A DNA stretch of 64,000 bases, taken from assembly GCA_019426215.1 (NCBI GenBank), contig CM033394.1:23084195-23148194 (forward strand). The letters are read 5' to 3'. Shown piece after piece: positions 54,316 to 64,000 of the stretch. Numbering within the stretch: the stretch's first letter is position 1; each line of letters begins with the position of its first letter. The notes beneath the pieces are model-generated. The model saw nothing but the letters and a program-made list of their open reading frames with translations. It ran no database searches and was not told the DNA's origin. The translations under genes and the position numbers were made by a program. The stretch is from Buddleja alternifolia (taxonomy: Eukaryota; Streptophyta; Magnoliopsida; Lamiales; Scrophulariaceae).

Positions 54316-55690
54316 TGATAAGTCCATATTTTACAGTATTTTATGCCCCAATGTGATATTATTTGATCGTTGCTTTGATCACTTTTTATCCCTCATAATG
54401 CTTTGATTGGTATAGATTTTGTCTTGTAGGATACAAGTTGATTTACGCATGAAAGACGAGAAAGGAGATCCAAATTGAGCTTGAAATTGAAGAAAGAAAC
54501 AAAAGAAGATAGTTGATGAAAGATTATACACAATGCTCATATAGACACGAGATTTTCGTCAACTTAAAAGCCTAATCAGATTAAGATTTCTTCTCCAATA
54601 TTGTAGATCATTGTCTTAGCTTCAAGTAGCAACTTGAATCACCTCAATCCGACATTTGTAGGGATAGTTATGATTAAAATACGAAAACTGCGAATTCAGC
54701 GTGAGACGACCGCGGCACAGGACCGCGGTCTTGATTCGAAAAAAATGCTTCGCACTTTTTGTGCCGCGGCTGAGTGCCCTGCTGCCCTATTTTTTATATC
54801 CGCCATTTTTGGTCTTTATAAGGCATTCTTCACTTACCTAAAGGCTAGAAATGCTCTAAAACACCAAGGGGAAGCCATGGGAAGTCCTAAGAAAGCTTGA
54901 AGAGTCATCATCATCATCATTTTCATCATCAAAGCTTGGATTCAAACTTTGTAATAGGGAGTACTTCAACTCTTTCTCTTTGATTTGTGTATCAACCATG
55001 TCTTATAGAATTGTTGAATCACTTGTTGTTGTAAGTATGAGCTAAGCATCTTTGTGGTTGGGTTATGTGAATACTTTGTGATGTTTTGTGTTTAATGAAT
55101 CATTAATTTCCGGATTTATTACATTCTTGTTACATGTTTGATTTTATGCTTAATGCTTTCACATGAATGATCACCATGTGTTTGATATAATGCTTTGTCT
55201 TGAGACCGAGAGGAGATAGATAAAGGGAGATCGAAAAATCAAACATCATAACGTAACAATTGACTAGAGATAGAATCGATTGCGTTGTGTGGCTTTTTGT
55301 GATAAGATGACCCGATTGAATGTAGGATCTTCGTAAACAAGGAATTCCTTCGAACCTAAATGCATGTTAGTTAATTCAATCTTTACTATAGAGATATAGG
55401 AAGTTGTTAACTAGTATAGGCTTGTTATTTCAAGAGATTGAATAATAAATACATTAGGGGGTTTCGCCATAACAAGAACGTTCTAAGAATCCGGATAATT
55501 GAGAGTTCATGAACATAGAATAGAACATAGTAGGATCATAACCCAATCACCTCTTTCCATTCGATTTATTATCTTGTTTATCACATAGTGGTCTTTGATT
55601 ATAGTCATAGTATAATCAACCATCATCTTATAATCAACCATCATCTTATAATCAACTATCATCTACAAGATAGTAACAAGGTGAAAATGA
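54316..55690 (+). mobile_element. Gypsy-like LTR or leader fragment (LTR-Z)
   Basis: Starts TGATAAGTCCATATTTTACAG, a beginning common in plant Ty3 LTRs. A TATA-like CTTTATAAGG lies at 54815-54824. Later segments (GGATTCAAACTTTGTAATAGG; TTTCGCCATAACAAGAACG) have the feel of an Athila/Tat LTR, but I see no primer-binding site or gag. An 18-bp unit, TATAATCAACCATCATCT, repeats three times at 55611-55664. The ORF at 54634-54900 has no domain. Confidence 0.5.
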
Positions 55691-55699
55691 CTATAAACT

Positions 55700-56221
55700 C
55701 TGAATTTCTGACAGTCTAGTCAAAAGGTGGATTGGCTACAAGTCATATTGGCTTATCACATTTAATGCTCTTATCAGGCATTTAATGCGTTTTGAATTTA
55801 TTTCCCGTTTGAAATAAATGTCCGTTGAATGATTACATTTAAGTCCTTCATTACTTGAGAAATTATTTCAGGTGAATCTGATTCTGATCGCTAGAGTGCT
55901 TTGAGCGCTTGATTCATAAATCTTGAAATAGTTCTTTAGCGGTTGAGAGACGCTAAGGATTATTTTTTATCTTCTTCTGACTTCAGACGCTGATCTTCAA
56001 CTTCTTCTCTAATAGACTCACCTAGAGTTCTATTAGCGATTCGGTATCTAATAATTAGTCTAAAATCTATAAAGATAAAGAATTACAAGCCTAATATAGT
56101 TACATACTTTCAAACGCTTATACAATTGATCTATGAAACATAAACTTACATTATATTTTGGGGTCTAACATAAAATCCTATCTTGTCATCATCAAAATAT
56201 CTAACATGAAATTTCCTAAAA
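55700..56221 (-). repeat. 3' LTR of the SIRE-type copia element (edges approximate)
   Basis: On the minus strand it begins right after the polypurine tract and contains ATTTTGATGATGACAAG, the usual start region of SIRE/Maximus LTRs. The far edge near 55700 is a guess based on the change of sequence character. Confidence 0.55.
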
Positions 56222-56236
56222 ATTTCCCCCTTTTTG
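56222..56236 (-). other. Polypurine tract of the SIRE element
   Basis: Reads CAAAAAGGGGGAAAT on the minus strand, preceded by a Thr/Asp-like CATCA context typical of SIRE elements. It would prime plus-strand DNA synthesis. Confidence 0.75.
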
Positions 56237-56642
56237 ATGAGTTCAAGACCTTAACTCTTATAACTCTTTTATAGATTAAGAGTTCAAAGAAAAGCCCAAA
56301 TAAATATAATTGCAAGTTAGCGTTTGCAAAGTTAGTAAAGTTAGCTAAAGTTAGATTAGTTTCAACAAGGTGTTTCAGCGATAAATCATTCATTCATATA
56401 GAAAGATAAGCATACATGATTTATACTGAATAAATATAAAAGATAAAGCATTCATCTTTTTTGTCGCTTTATGCTTTCTTCTTTTTGGTAGATCTCATTT
56501 TCTAGGTCAATGAGGAGTCGGTCAATGTCTATCATGGTTGTATGTTGAAGTTCATCATAGTCATGCCTTCGTTGTCTAGAGCTTTCATTGAGTTCCTTCA
56601 GCCTGTCCACCCATTCCCTTGGAGGAATACCAAGTTCACGAA

Positions 56643-58748
56643 TTAAATCGTAATATATGTCTTGTCTTCTGTAGTTGGATGGTTTCCAGTTGATAGGTCG
56701 TCTAAGCGGTCGGCATAAGGATGAAATCCCATACTTTCCAAAAAATCGACGTCCAAGTCCGGGAGCAAGTACCTTCCTAGATAATACCTTGGCTTTCTCT
56801 TTTTGGTTAGCATTTTCTTTATGCTCGCTATTTTATCAAACATTGATCGCCAGTGTTTATTATCTGTTTTAGATATTGCCTTGGACTTTTCTTTCTCTTT
56901 CCCCTTCTTGACATCAGTAAAAGAGCTCTTCAAGTCAGCGATGTCCCTTCGAAGAAGCTTGACTTCATCTATCAAGAGAGTGATCTGTTCAGCGATACTC
57001 TGAGATACGAGGTTGGAGGAATTGTGATGCTCAGTATCAGCTGAAGCATTCTGCGCAAGCGTCCGGTTGAAATCGTCGGAAAGCTCTTTGATGAGAGGAG
57101 CGATACTGTTCATCATAGAGATGGAAAGCTTGATTACGTGACTCATGTCAGCCTTAAGAAGTCTCTCTACGTTGTGAAACATTGCGTTGCTGCGCTGTTC
57201 CATACGAGAACAAGAACTAGATAAATTGTTAATAGAATTGTGAACGGCTTTCTTGAAATCGCGTGCCTCTAGATCGCTTTCCGAGTCTGAGTCAGAGTCT
57301 GAAGAAGAATGCACAGGACTATGTGAACTAGAAACTGGAGCTTTGCCTTTAGATTTGTCTCGAATAATAGGCGCTACAGGTTCTGCGGCTAAGTCAGCAT
57401 GGACCTCTTCTATCGCTGAGTCGAGCGTCTCTGTTGCGGAGTCAATTTGAGCAACTTGGTCGTCAAGTGGAACCTCCACTACTGGAGCACTGGGGGCAAT
57501 GTCTTGCATAACAGCGTCTGTGGGTTGATCAGCTTCCATAGTGGGGAATTGTTCCTCTTCAATTGCAACAACTTCAATTTGAGGCGTTGGATTGGCAACA
57601 GGTATCACCCAGAGTGGGCCAATTGCTTCCATTACGTGCCTTGGACTGATTAGATTGGCCTGCGGGATGAAAAATATAGCGTCTGCGCGCGCTTCATTGC
57701 TTAGTGCAAGTTGCACTCCTTCTGGCAGATCAACTCCTGAAGTATAAGAATTATAGAAGTCCAAAATAAATGGCATCAGCGCTTGATCTGCTTCTTGGTC
57801 GACTGGCCTGATCAGCGATTTCATCTTGGCCACTTGAACATTCTGTTCACAAAAGATTACAGGGTGAAGATTGTATCCTCGGAAGTCGCTCAGCCCTGAA
57901 TAGTGGTTGAAAGTGATGTCCAATGCTTGTGCATTTTCTGTCACTGCTCTTCTATCTCTGTGGAGTTCAGTAAACTCAGCGTGCTCATTGGTAACATCAA
58001 AAATTTGACTTTGTCCTGGAAGAAGCGGTTGTTTACTGGTGGAGGCTTCTTCATTCAAATCCAGAAAGATGCGCTGAACAAATGCTTGACTGGGGTGAAA
58101 CACATAGCGTCCGCCTTGACTGACTAAGGCTAGCTGTTAACGGATCTAGCGCTCGATAGGTTGCCTGTAACCTGGCAGATCGCTAACATTTTTGGCAATG
58201 TGCTGACGCTGATAAAGTAAAAAAGTAGCAAACCCGCGGCATCTGTAGTTGATTCCAAATTCAAAGAGAAAGGGATGTCTTACGAGTTCTTCAAAGGTAT
58301 ATAAGTGTAAAACGAACTCTTCAGCCCATCTGGCTGTAACCATCATCCTTCGCTTACCAAGTTTGTCAGCTTTCTTCTGTTCTTTTCTAGCTGCAAGAAA
58401 CTTGTCAAAGCGTTCAATTTCTTCATCATAAGCCTCAGCCCATAATCTTGCAAGGTATTCTCGGGCTTCATCTTCTATCCACGAGTTGATAGGATTGGGA
58501 CGCTCAGCAACCATTGGTCATTTTCCTTTCCACAGTCTAAGAGGTTTAGGGGATAGAGTGTTCTGAGGAGAATGAACGACTTTGGGATAGGCAGAGTATC
58601 TGATCCGGTTAAGAATTTCTTTGTCTGGATTCTTTGACCAATCACCCAAATGGGGATTCTTGATGACGATCTTATTTTGGTGCAAGGGATAAAAAGACTC
58701 TGTAGAATGACCAGTGAAGTTAAAACGCTTCTCGTCAAATTCAGTCAT
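56643..58748 (-). pseudogene. Envelope-position ORF E2 of the SIRE element
   Basis: One frame from ATG at 58748 (MTEFDEKRFNFTGHS) to a TAA at 56643, about 700 codons, broken by three in-frame stops (before 58514, and two between 58146 and 58104). The N-terminal third has IVIKNPHLGDW, PLRLWKGK, RPNPINSWIEDEAREY and a charged helix. The middle is acidic and Ser-rich (SSSDSDSDSESDLEARD). The C-terminal third has heptad-like helices (LLIDEVKLLRRDIADLKSSF) and a basic end. I see no signal peptide. Such proteins are called envelope-like by position; their role is not established. Confidence 0.6.
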
Positions 58749-58790
58749 GTTGATCGCTGGTCAATGAATATACTCAAGTCTAGATTGTAG

Positions 58791-60817
58791 TCACTCAATA
58801 TTGTAAAGACCGAGATCGGCAAAACGCTCGAAGAAATCAAACTTAGTAGAATTGGAAATATCATGCTGATGTAGAGTGGTTTGAAAACTGATTTCTGATT
58901 CAGCTAGGGTCTGAGTGTCTCATTCTCTAGCGGCATAGTAGAATTCAACGTCTGTATTTTATCCGCGAGGGAAAAAGTCTATGACACAGGGAGGAGATCC
59001 AGTTGGAGTGGGAATGAAGGTAATAGATTCTGTTGGGATAGGAGCCACTTCTATTGATTTCTCAGCATGCTCAATCGCTTCACTGACTGGTGATGTGTCA
59101 GCGTCAGGAAGAACATGGACTACTTCCTTAGCGATATCCACAACTGCTTCCATATCCACATCCAATTCAACAGGAATCTTGGAAGGTGAAGGTGCATCTT
59201 GAGCTGATACATGTAAGCGTTTGAGAAAAGCAAGCAAAATTTCTACCAAGTAGAAATTAAAGAAAATACTAAAACGCTTACCCTGAGGACTATCATCGAC
59301 TTTTTCAGTCGCTTGATCTGTTTCAACATTTGGTACAGTTTCCTCAGGCTCCGGGACCTCTTCATCAGGATCTAAATCGAGAAAAGAAGTGAGGGGATCA
59401 GCACGAATGGGTATTTTCAAGGACTCAAGAGTATTAAGAGTATTTTGAATATCCGTGTCAACTTTGGTTGAAAAAGGTTTTAACCTAGCGTTAGAAAAGA
59501 AAAGACTAACGAGGAGAGAATAAACTACTTTGTTTTTCACAAGTACTTACCTTGAAAATGAGCACCCTTCTCAGAAAGAGTAGTGGCTCTAGGCTCAGGA
59601 AAGGATTCAGGAACAGCGTCTGAAGAAGGAAGAGGAACAATCGCTGAGTCTTCAAGCGCTGGCTCGACTGGAGCGCTTGATGATGCTGCTGGAGTGGATG
59701 AAGGAGTACGCTTGCGTCCTAGAGGTACTTCTTCTTCTTCTATTTCTTCGTCTTCGTTTACATGGAAGATAAACGCTAGAGGGGGAGAAGGTGATTTAGG
59801 AGAAGGAGAGGGAGACTTCTGTTTCTTCTTGGGCTCTGGCTTCTACTTCTTCTTTGGCTCTGGCATCTGCTTCTTCGCTGGTTTGGCTGGTTCAGCGACT
59901 TTAATAGCAATCTTTCATTTTGGTCGCTTAACCACCACCTCTTCTTCCGATGAAGATGATGATGAAGACGAAGATGCTTGCTCTTCATCAGCACTGCAAA
60001 CAACTCCTTCGGCAAGAAGTCGCTCACGCTCTTCTTTTGGAACCGCTGCACCGCCACATTTTCTTGGTTTGAGCAACTCACTAATCATCTTCTTTCCATA
60101 AAATTTGAGCACTGAGATCTTCTTTCTAGAGGAATCGTTGTAACCGCTAGCGCTAAGAATTCGACTTAAAAAGATCCCGTAAGGCTTGGGATTAACCGAT
60201 TTGGCCATCGCTTGCTTGAAGCGATTAAAAACGTAAAGTAACCAATTTATCTTTAGTTTGGTCAGAATGGCCACCATCATCTTGTATTGAAGGTTTGTAA
60301 CCTTATCGAAACTTCATTTTCTGTATTCGATCATCTTGGCGCATATGTCCGCAAGAATGACATATTCACCCTTCATGTCGTTTTTCTTGAAGTTGGGTTC
60401 ATAGGCAGCTTCAACTTCATCTTTCTTTATCAGTGCCCAGACCTTAGTGGCGTCCCCAAGAGTAACAGTTTCAACTTCGGCACCATCATTTGGTAAGTTT
60501 AGTAGAGATGAAATCAGAGAAGGGGTGAGGACAAAGATCTCACCGGCGAAGGGAAAGACTCAGGAAATGGAGTTTTCGTCGTCGGAGATTTTTGCGTTCG
60601 TGAAGAAAAAGAGTGTTTCTTTCTCAAAGAAGTTGAAAACGGCAGTTAACATATCGCGTAAACCAGATTCTTGGACAAATGAAAGAACAGTCCGGAGAGG
60701 GAAGTTCTGGTTATCGAAGAGATAGTCCCAATTAACAAGAAAACCGGCGTTAACTGTGACTGGTTTCTCTGGTTAGGAAGATTTTCTGGCAGCCGATTTG
60801 AAAGATTTAGGTGCCAT
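58791..60817 (-). pseudogene. Envelope-position ORF E1 with two intron-like gaps
   Basis: It starts at ATG 60817 (MAPKSFKSAARKS) on the minus strand. The N-terminal domain contains FPFAGEIFVLTPSLISSLLN and LPNDGAE, which resembles the 'putative plant transposon protein' fold common in SIRE elements. A Ser/Glu- and Lys/Pro-rich middle follows, then an acidic tail ending GLYNIE at 58791. There are several in-frame stops (near 60770, 60310, 59917 and 59848, and two after 58959). Sequences 59462-59550 and 59204-59281 have good GT and AG ends and would join flanking frames in phase. Confidence 0.5.
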
Positions 60818-61678
60818 TGATGAACTTGAAAAGCTTCGGTAGAGGAGAGAGAAATATGTTCTTCTTGCTTTTAGAGAGATAACTTTTACAGTAGAAGAGA
60901 TTTGGAAGTGATAAAGTCTTACTGTAAAGGTTTTGAAGGGTTTAAATAGGAGGCAAAAAGTGACTCCTCAACTGATAGATGAAAGACACGTGCATAAAAA
61001 TTAATTTTGAAAATAATAATAATAAAAATAGAATTTGAGCCGTTTACTCATAAATACGGATGTCAAAAAGTGCGGTAAATATGGTAACAACTGTGGAATT
61101 TTAAAGATGTCTGAAAAATTTTGAAATTTTCAGTGTGAAATGCACGCGCCTGATAGTACACTGACACGTACTCAGAATGGTACAGTTACTGAACCGCCTA
61201 GTTATAGATAGGAATCATTAACCGTCAATTTAATTTGATAAGCACGTGTGAGCAGTTGTCAAATCTAATCTTTTGGACTTATCCACACGTTACTTTCAGC
61301 GATGAAAACTATGCATGATTTTTAGAGAAATTCACTAAGCGTTAAAGTGAGAATCTTGTTAACGCTAAAGTCTTTTTGAGAACAAAATTTGATTTCTTAA
61401 AGTTTGAGATAAAATCAATCGCTTGGATTAATAAAGACATTTTCATTTATTGGAGATTGACTTTGTCATGCATAAGCTCTAGTGATCAATGCATAATATT
61501 TTTTTTTAAAAAAAAATAAAATTTTAGATCACAGTCGCTTTGTTTATTGAGACAAGTACAATTTTAAAGTTCCCCCTAAAATTGATGACTTATTTCAAAT
61601 ATTTGACAAACACTTTAAACATAAACATAAGGTGGATTCCCCCTAAATTGTATGCCTATAAATATGATGCTTTATGAT
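60818..61678 (-). other. Spacer between pol and E1
   Basis: Noncoding, AT-rich. Includes two polypurine-like words (TTTTAGGGGGAA near 61573 and TTTAGGGGGAAT near 61645, minus strand), repeats of the CGCTTT/AGCG type, and a T/A run at 61500-61522. It probably serves as the leader for the downstream ORF. Confidence 0.55.
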
Positions 61679-64000
61679 TTAAGCGTTTAAATCTATCATA
61701 CCTAATTCACTTCTCAAAGTGAGAAAGCGTTGTTCGTTGAGCGCTTTGGTGAAGATATCTGCCAATTGTTTGTCAGTTCCAATGAAGTGCATGGAGATAT
61801 ATTTCTTTTGAAAATGGTCACGCAAGAAATGGTATCAAATATCAATGTGTTTAGTTCTAGAATGAAGCACTGGATTTTGGGTCATAGCTAAAGCGCTTTG
61901 GTTATCACAATGGATTCGGGTAGGACCTAGGATTGTTCCATAATCTCTAAGTTGTTGCCTCATCCAAAGGATTTGTGCACTACAGCTCCCAGCGGCTACG
62001 TATTCTGCCTCAACGGTAGAAGTTGCTATAGATTGTTGTTTCTTACTATGCCACGAAATTAGTCTATCATCCAGAAATTGACATGTACCACTAGTGCTTT
62101 TTCTATCTATTTTGCATCCTGCAAAATCTGCGTCTGAATAACCAATTAGTTCAAAAGAAGAGTCCCTTGGATACCGTAAGCCCATATTTTGTGTGCCTTT
62201 TAGGTATTTAAGGATTCTCTTGGCAGCATTTAGGTGTGATTCTCTAGGATCAGCTTGAAAGCGTGCACACATGCATACCAAAAACATAATATCAGGTCCA
62301 CTAGCGGTAAGATAAAGAAGTGATCCAATGATACCTCTATAGTTAGTGATATCAATTTTCTTTCCACTTTCATCTTTATCTAGCTTAAGCGTTTGGCTCA
62401 TTGGAATTTTTGAAGATGATGCATTTTCCATACCAAATTTCTTAATCATATCTCGTGTGTGTTTAGCTTAGTTTATAAATATGCCATTAGGGAGTTGTTT
62501 AACTTGCAATCCTAAGAAGAAAGTTAATTCACCCATCATGCTTATTGCAAATTGATCTTGCATCATTCTCAAAAATTTCTCACACAATCGCTTATTCGTA
62601 GAGCCAAATATAATATCATCAACATAAATTTGGACTAAGAGAATATCTTCATTATAGGTAATTTTAAATAACGTTGTATCAACGCTGCCTTTTGAAAAGC
62701 CTTTACTTATAAGGAAGATAGAGAGAATGTCATACCATGCTCTTGGTGCTTGTTTAAGGCCATAGAGTGTCTTATCCAATTTGTAGACCATACTTTTTCC
62801 ATGGTTGTTGATGAATCCTGGTGGTTGCTCCACATAGACTTCTTCTTGGAGTTTACCATTCAGGAATGCACTCTTCACGTCCATTTGGTATATTGTGAAC
62901 TTGTTGAATGCGGCAAATGCTAGGAACATCCTAATCGCTTCAATACGGGCTACTGGGGCATACGTCTCATCAAAATTAATACCCTCTTCTTGACAATAAC
63001 CCTGAGCGACTAATCTGGCTTTGTTTCTTATAACAATGCCATCTTCATCCATCTTATTCCTAAAAACCCATCTAGTTCCAATAACTCCTTGGTGAGTTGG
63101 TCTTGGTACTAGTGTCCAAACCTTGCTTCTCTCAAATTGCTTAAGCTCCTCTTGCATTGCTTCTACCCAACTTGAATCACTGAGTGCTTTATTCACTTTC
63201 TTTGGTTCCATTTGAGATAGGAAACTTGCGAACATGGCCTCATTAATTGTAGCGGATCTAGTTCTAACAAGTGCTTCAATATCTCCAATTACTAGCTCTG
63301 GTGGATGATCTTTGAGCCATTTACGGTCTAGTGGTTGGAACAGGTTGGAAGACTCTTGATTATCAATCACTTGACCCTCATTTGTCTCTGGCGCAGTTGC
63401 GGCATCATTCACAGTTCCATTTTCCTCTTGATGATCATTCTCTTCATGATCATCAGCGATTCTGATAATATCATCATTTGTAACCTCACGAGTACTCTTA
63501 GGGATAGGCACAAAGACCTCCTCATTCTCATCATCACTATTATCACCAAGATTAATTTGTGACGCTTGTTGGGCAAGATCTTCAGTTCCTATATCATCAG
63601 AATTGACCTCACTAGGTTCTTGGTTAGCATCATCAAACACAACATGTATGGATTCTTCAACCTTCAATTTGATCTTATTTAGGATGCGAAAACTCTTTCC
63701 ATTTTTGGCATAGTCTAGGAAAATTCCCTTATCCGCTTTAGGATCAAATGTCTTTAGACTTTGGGATCCATTGTTATGAATGAAACATTTTGAGCCAAAT
63801 ACATGAAAATATGAAACGTTAGGCTTATGTCCCTTCCACAACTCATATGGAGTCTTCTCATGTTGCTTGTTGATCATACACCGGTTCTGAGTGTAGCAAG
63901 CGGTATTGATAGCTTCGGCCCAAAACCTTTGAGGCAGCTTAGACTCTGCAAGCATTGTCCTAGCAGCTTCTTTAAGCGTTCTGTTCCGTCGCTCGGTAAC
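61679..64000 (-). pseudogene. Copia pol: integrase C-terminus, RT, RNase H (partial, two stops)
   Basis: Open to the window edge: [16 protein letters not shown] is the end of the integrase core, then [14 protein letters not shown] and a variable acidic linker. RT begins near 63130: [57 protein letters not shown] and the catalytic [10 protein letters not shown]. RNase H includes GYSDADFAGC, STSGTCQFL, STVEAEYVAA and ADIFTKAL, ending with TAA at 61679. Two in-frame stops interrupt it: TAA at 62468-62470 within FIN*AKHTRD, and TGA at 61835-61837 within HIDI*YHF. Both catalytic centres look intact, so the copy is young but dead. Confidence 0.92.

Larger units (their letters stand above)
55700..64000 (-). 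mobile_element. SIRE/Maximus-type Ty1/copia element, 3' part
   Basis: Minus-strand order: pol (64000 to 61679), a spacer of about 860 bp, two ORFs in the envelope position (60817-58791 and 58748-56643), polypurine tract (56236-56222) and LTR. The 5' LTR, gag, protease and most of integrase lie beyond the window. An ORF region between RNase H and the 3' LTR is the hallmark of the SIRE lineage. Confidence 0.82.

Noticed and set aside
55611..55664. CRISPR-like short repeats
   Set aside because: The 18-bp units are directly adjacent with no spacers, and the genome is a plant's.
59583..60101. 172-codon plus-strand frame
   Set aside because: It is antisense to the Ser/Glu/Lys-rich middle of E1, and its low-complexity composition mirrors that.

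Overview
The window is plant nuclear DNA, probably from a eudicot and possibly an asterid. This rests on the mix of repeats (Ty1/copia SIRE-type, Ty3/gypsy Tat-like, hAT, Mutator and Tourist MITEs, a tRNA-derived SINE, Helitron ends, an integrated caulimovirid) and on one intron-containing plant gene. I see no CRISPR array, operon or rRNA/tRNA gene. Most long open frames are transposon or viral relics or antisense shadows.

The only host gene I can reconstruct with confidence is a complete HIT-family gene (HINT4-like) on the minus strand. It has six GT-AG exons between 28960 and 34638, encodes 153 residues and contains the His-triad HLHLHCF. Its second intron is about 4.6 kb and holds an orphan exon-like piece and a Helitron 3' end. 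MITEs sit directly beyond its stop codon and just upstream of its start codon.

Layout. 1-7150: a minus-strand gag-protease Ty3 element (copy A), broken by a hAT MITE and by a 1.65-kb solo LTR, with an opposite-strand gag stub at its 3' end. 7159-7423: a SINE. 7949-10070: a long-TIR element in (TA)n with a degenerate ATACTGTATAATG array. 11214-12016: a hAT element. 12242-17126: a full-length gag-protease-only element (copy B) with both LTRs and a 5-bp TSD. 18850-24720: a decayed caulimovirid provirus in the order capsid, movement protein, protease, RT. 24720-25240: its RNase H domain, inverted. 25290-26527: a gypsy gag, minus strand. 27131-28834: three MITEs. 28960-34638: the HINT4-like gene. 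34791-37000: hAT, SINE and Tourist elements. 37300-54315: a nest of two long-LTR copia-type families, labelled X and Y here, almost without coding sequence. 54316-55690: part of a gypsy-like LTR. 55700-64000: the 3' part of a SIRE/Maximus-type copia element on the minus strand, with integrase C-terminus, RT, RNase H, two ORFs in the envelope position, PPT and LTR.

The insertions give a relative chronology: hAT and LTR-X inserted into copy A; a Mutator-type element into the viral movement gene; a hAT-type element into an LTR-Y; an LTR-X into another LTR-Y; a SINE into an old MITE. I found no new defence or metabolic system. The least ordinary items are the caulimovirid rearrangement, the element with GGCGTACGCC palindromes, the SIRE envelope region with two ORFs and intron-like gaps, and the ATACTGTATAATG array element.
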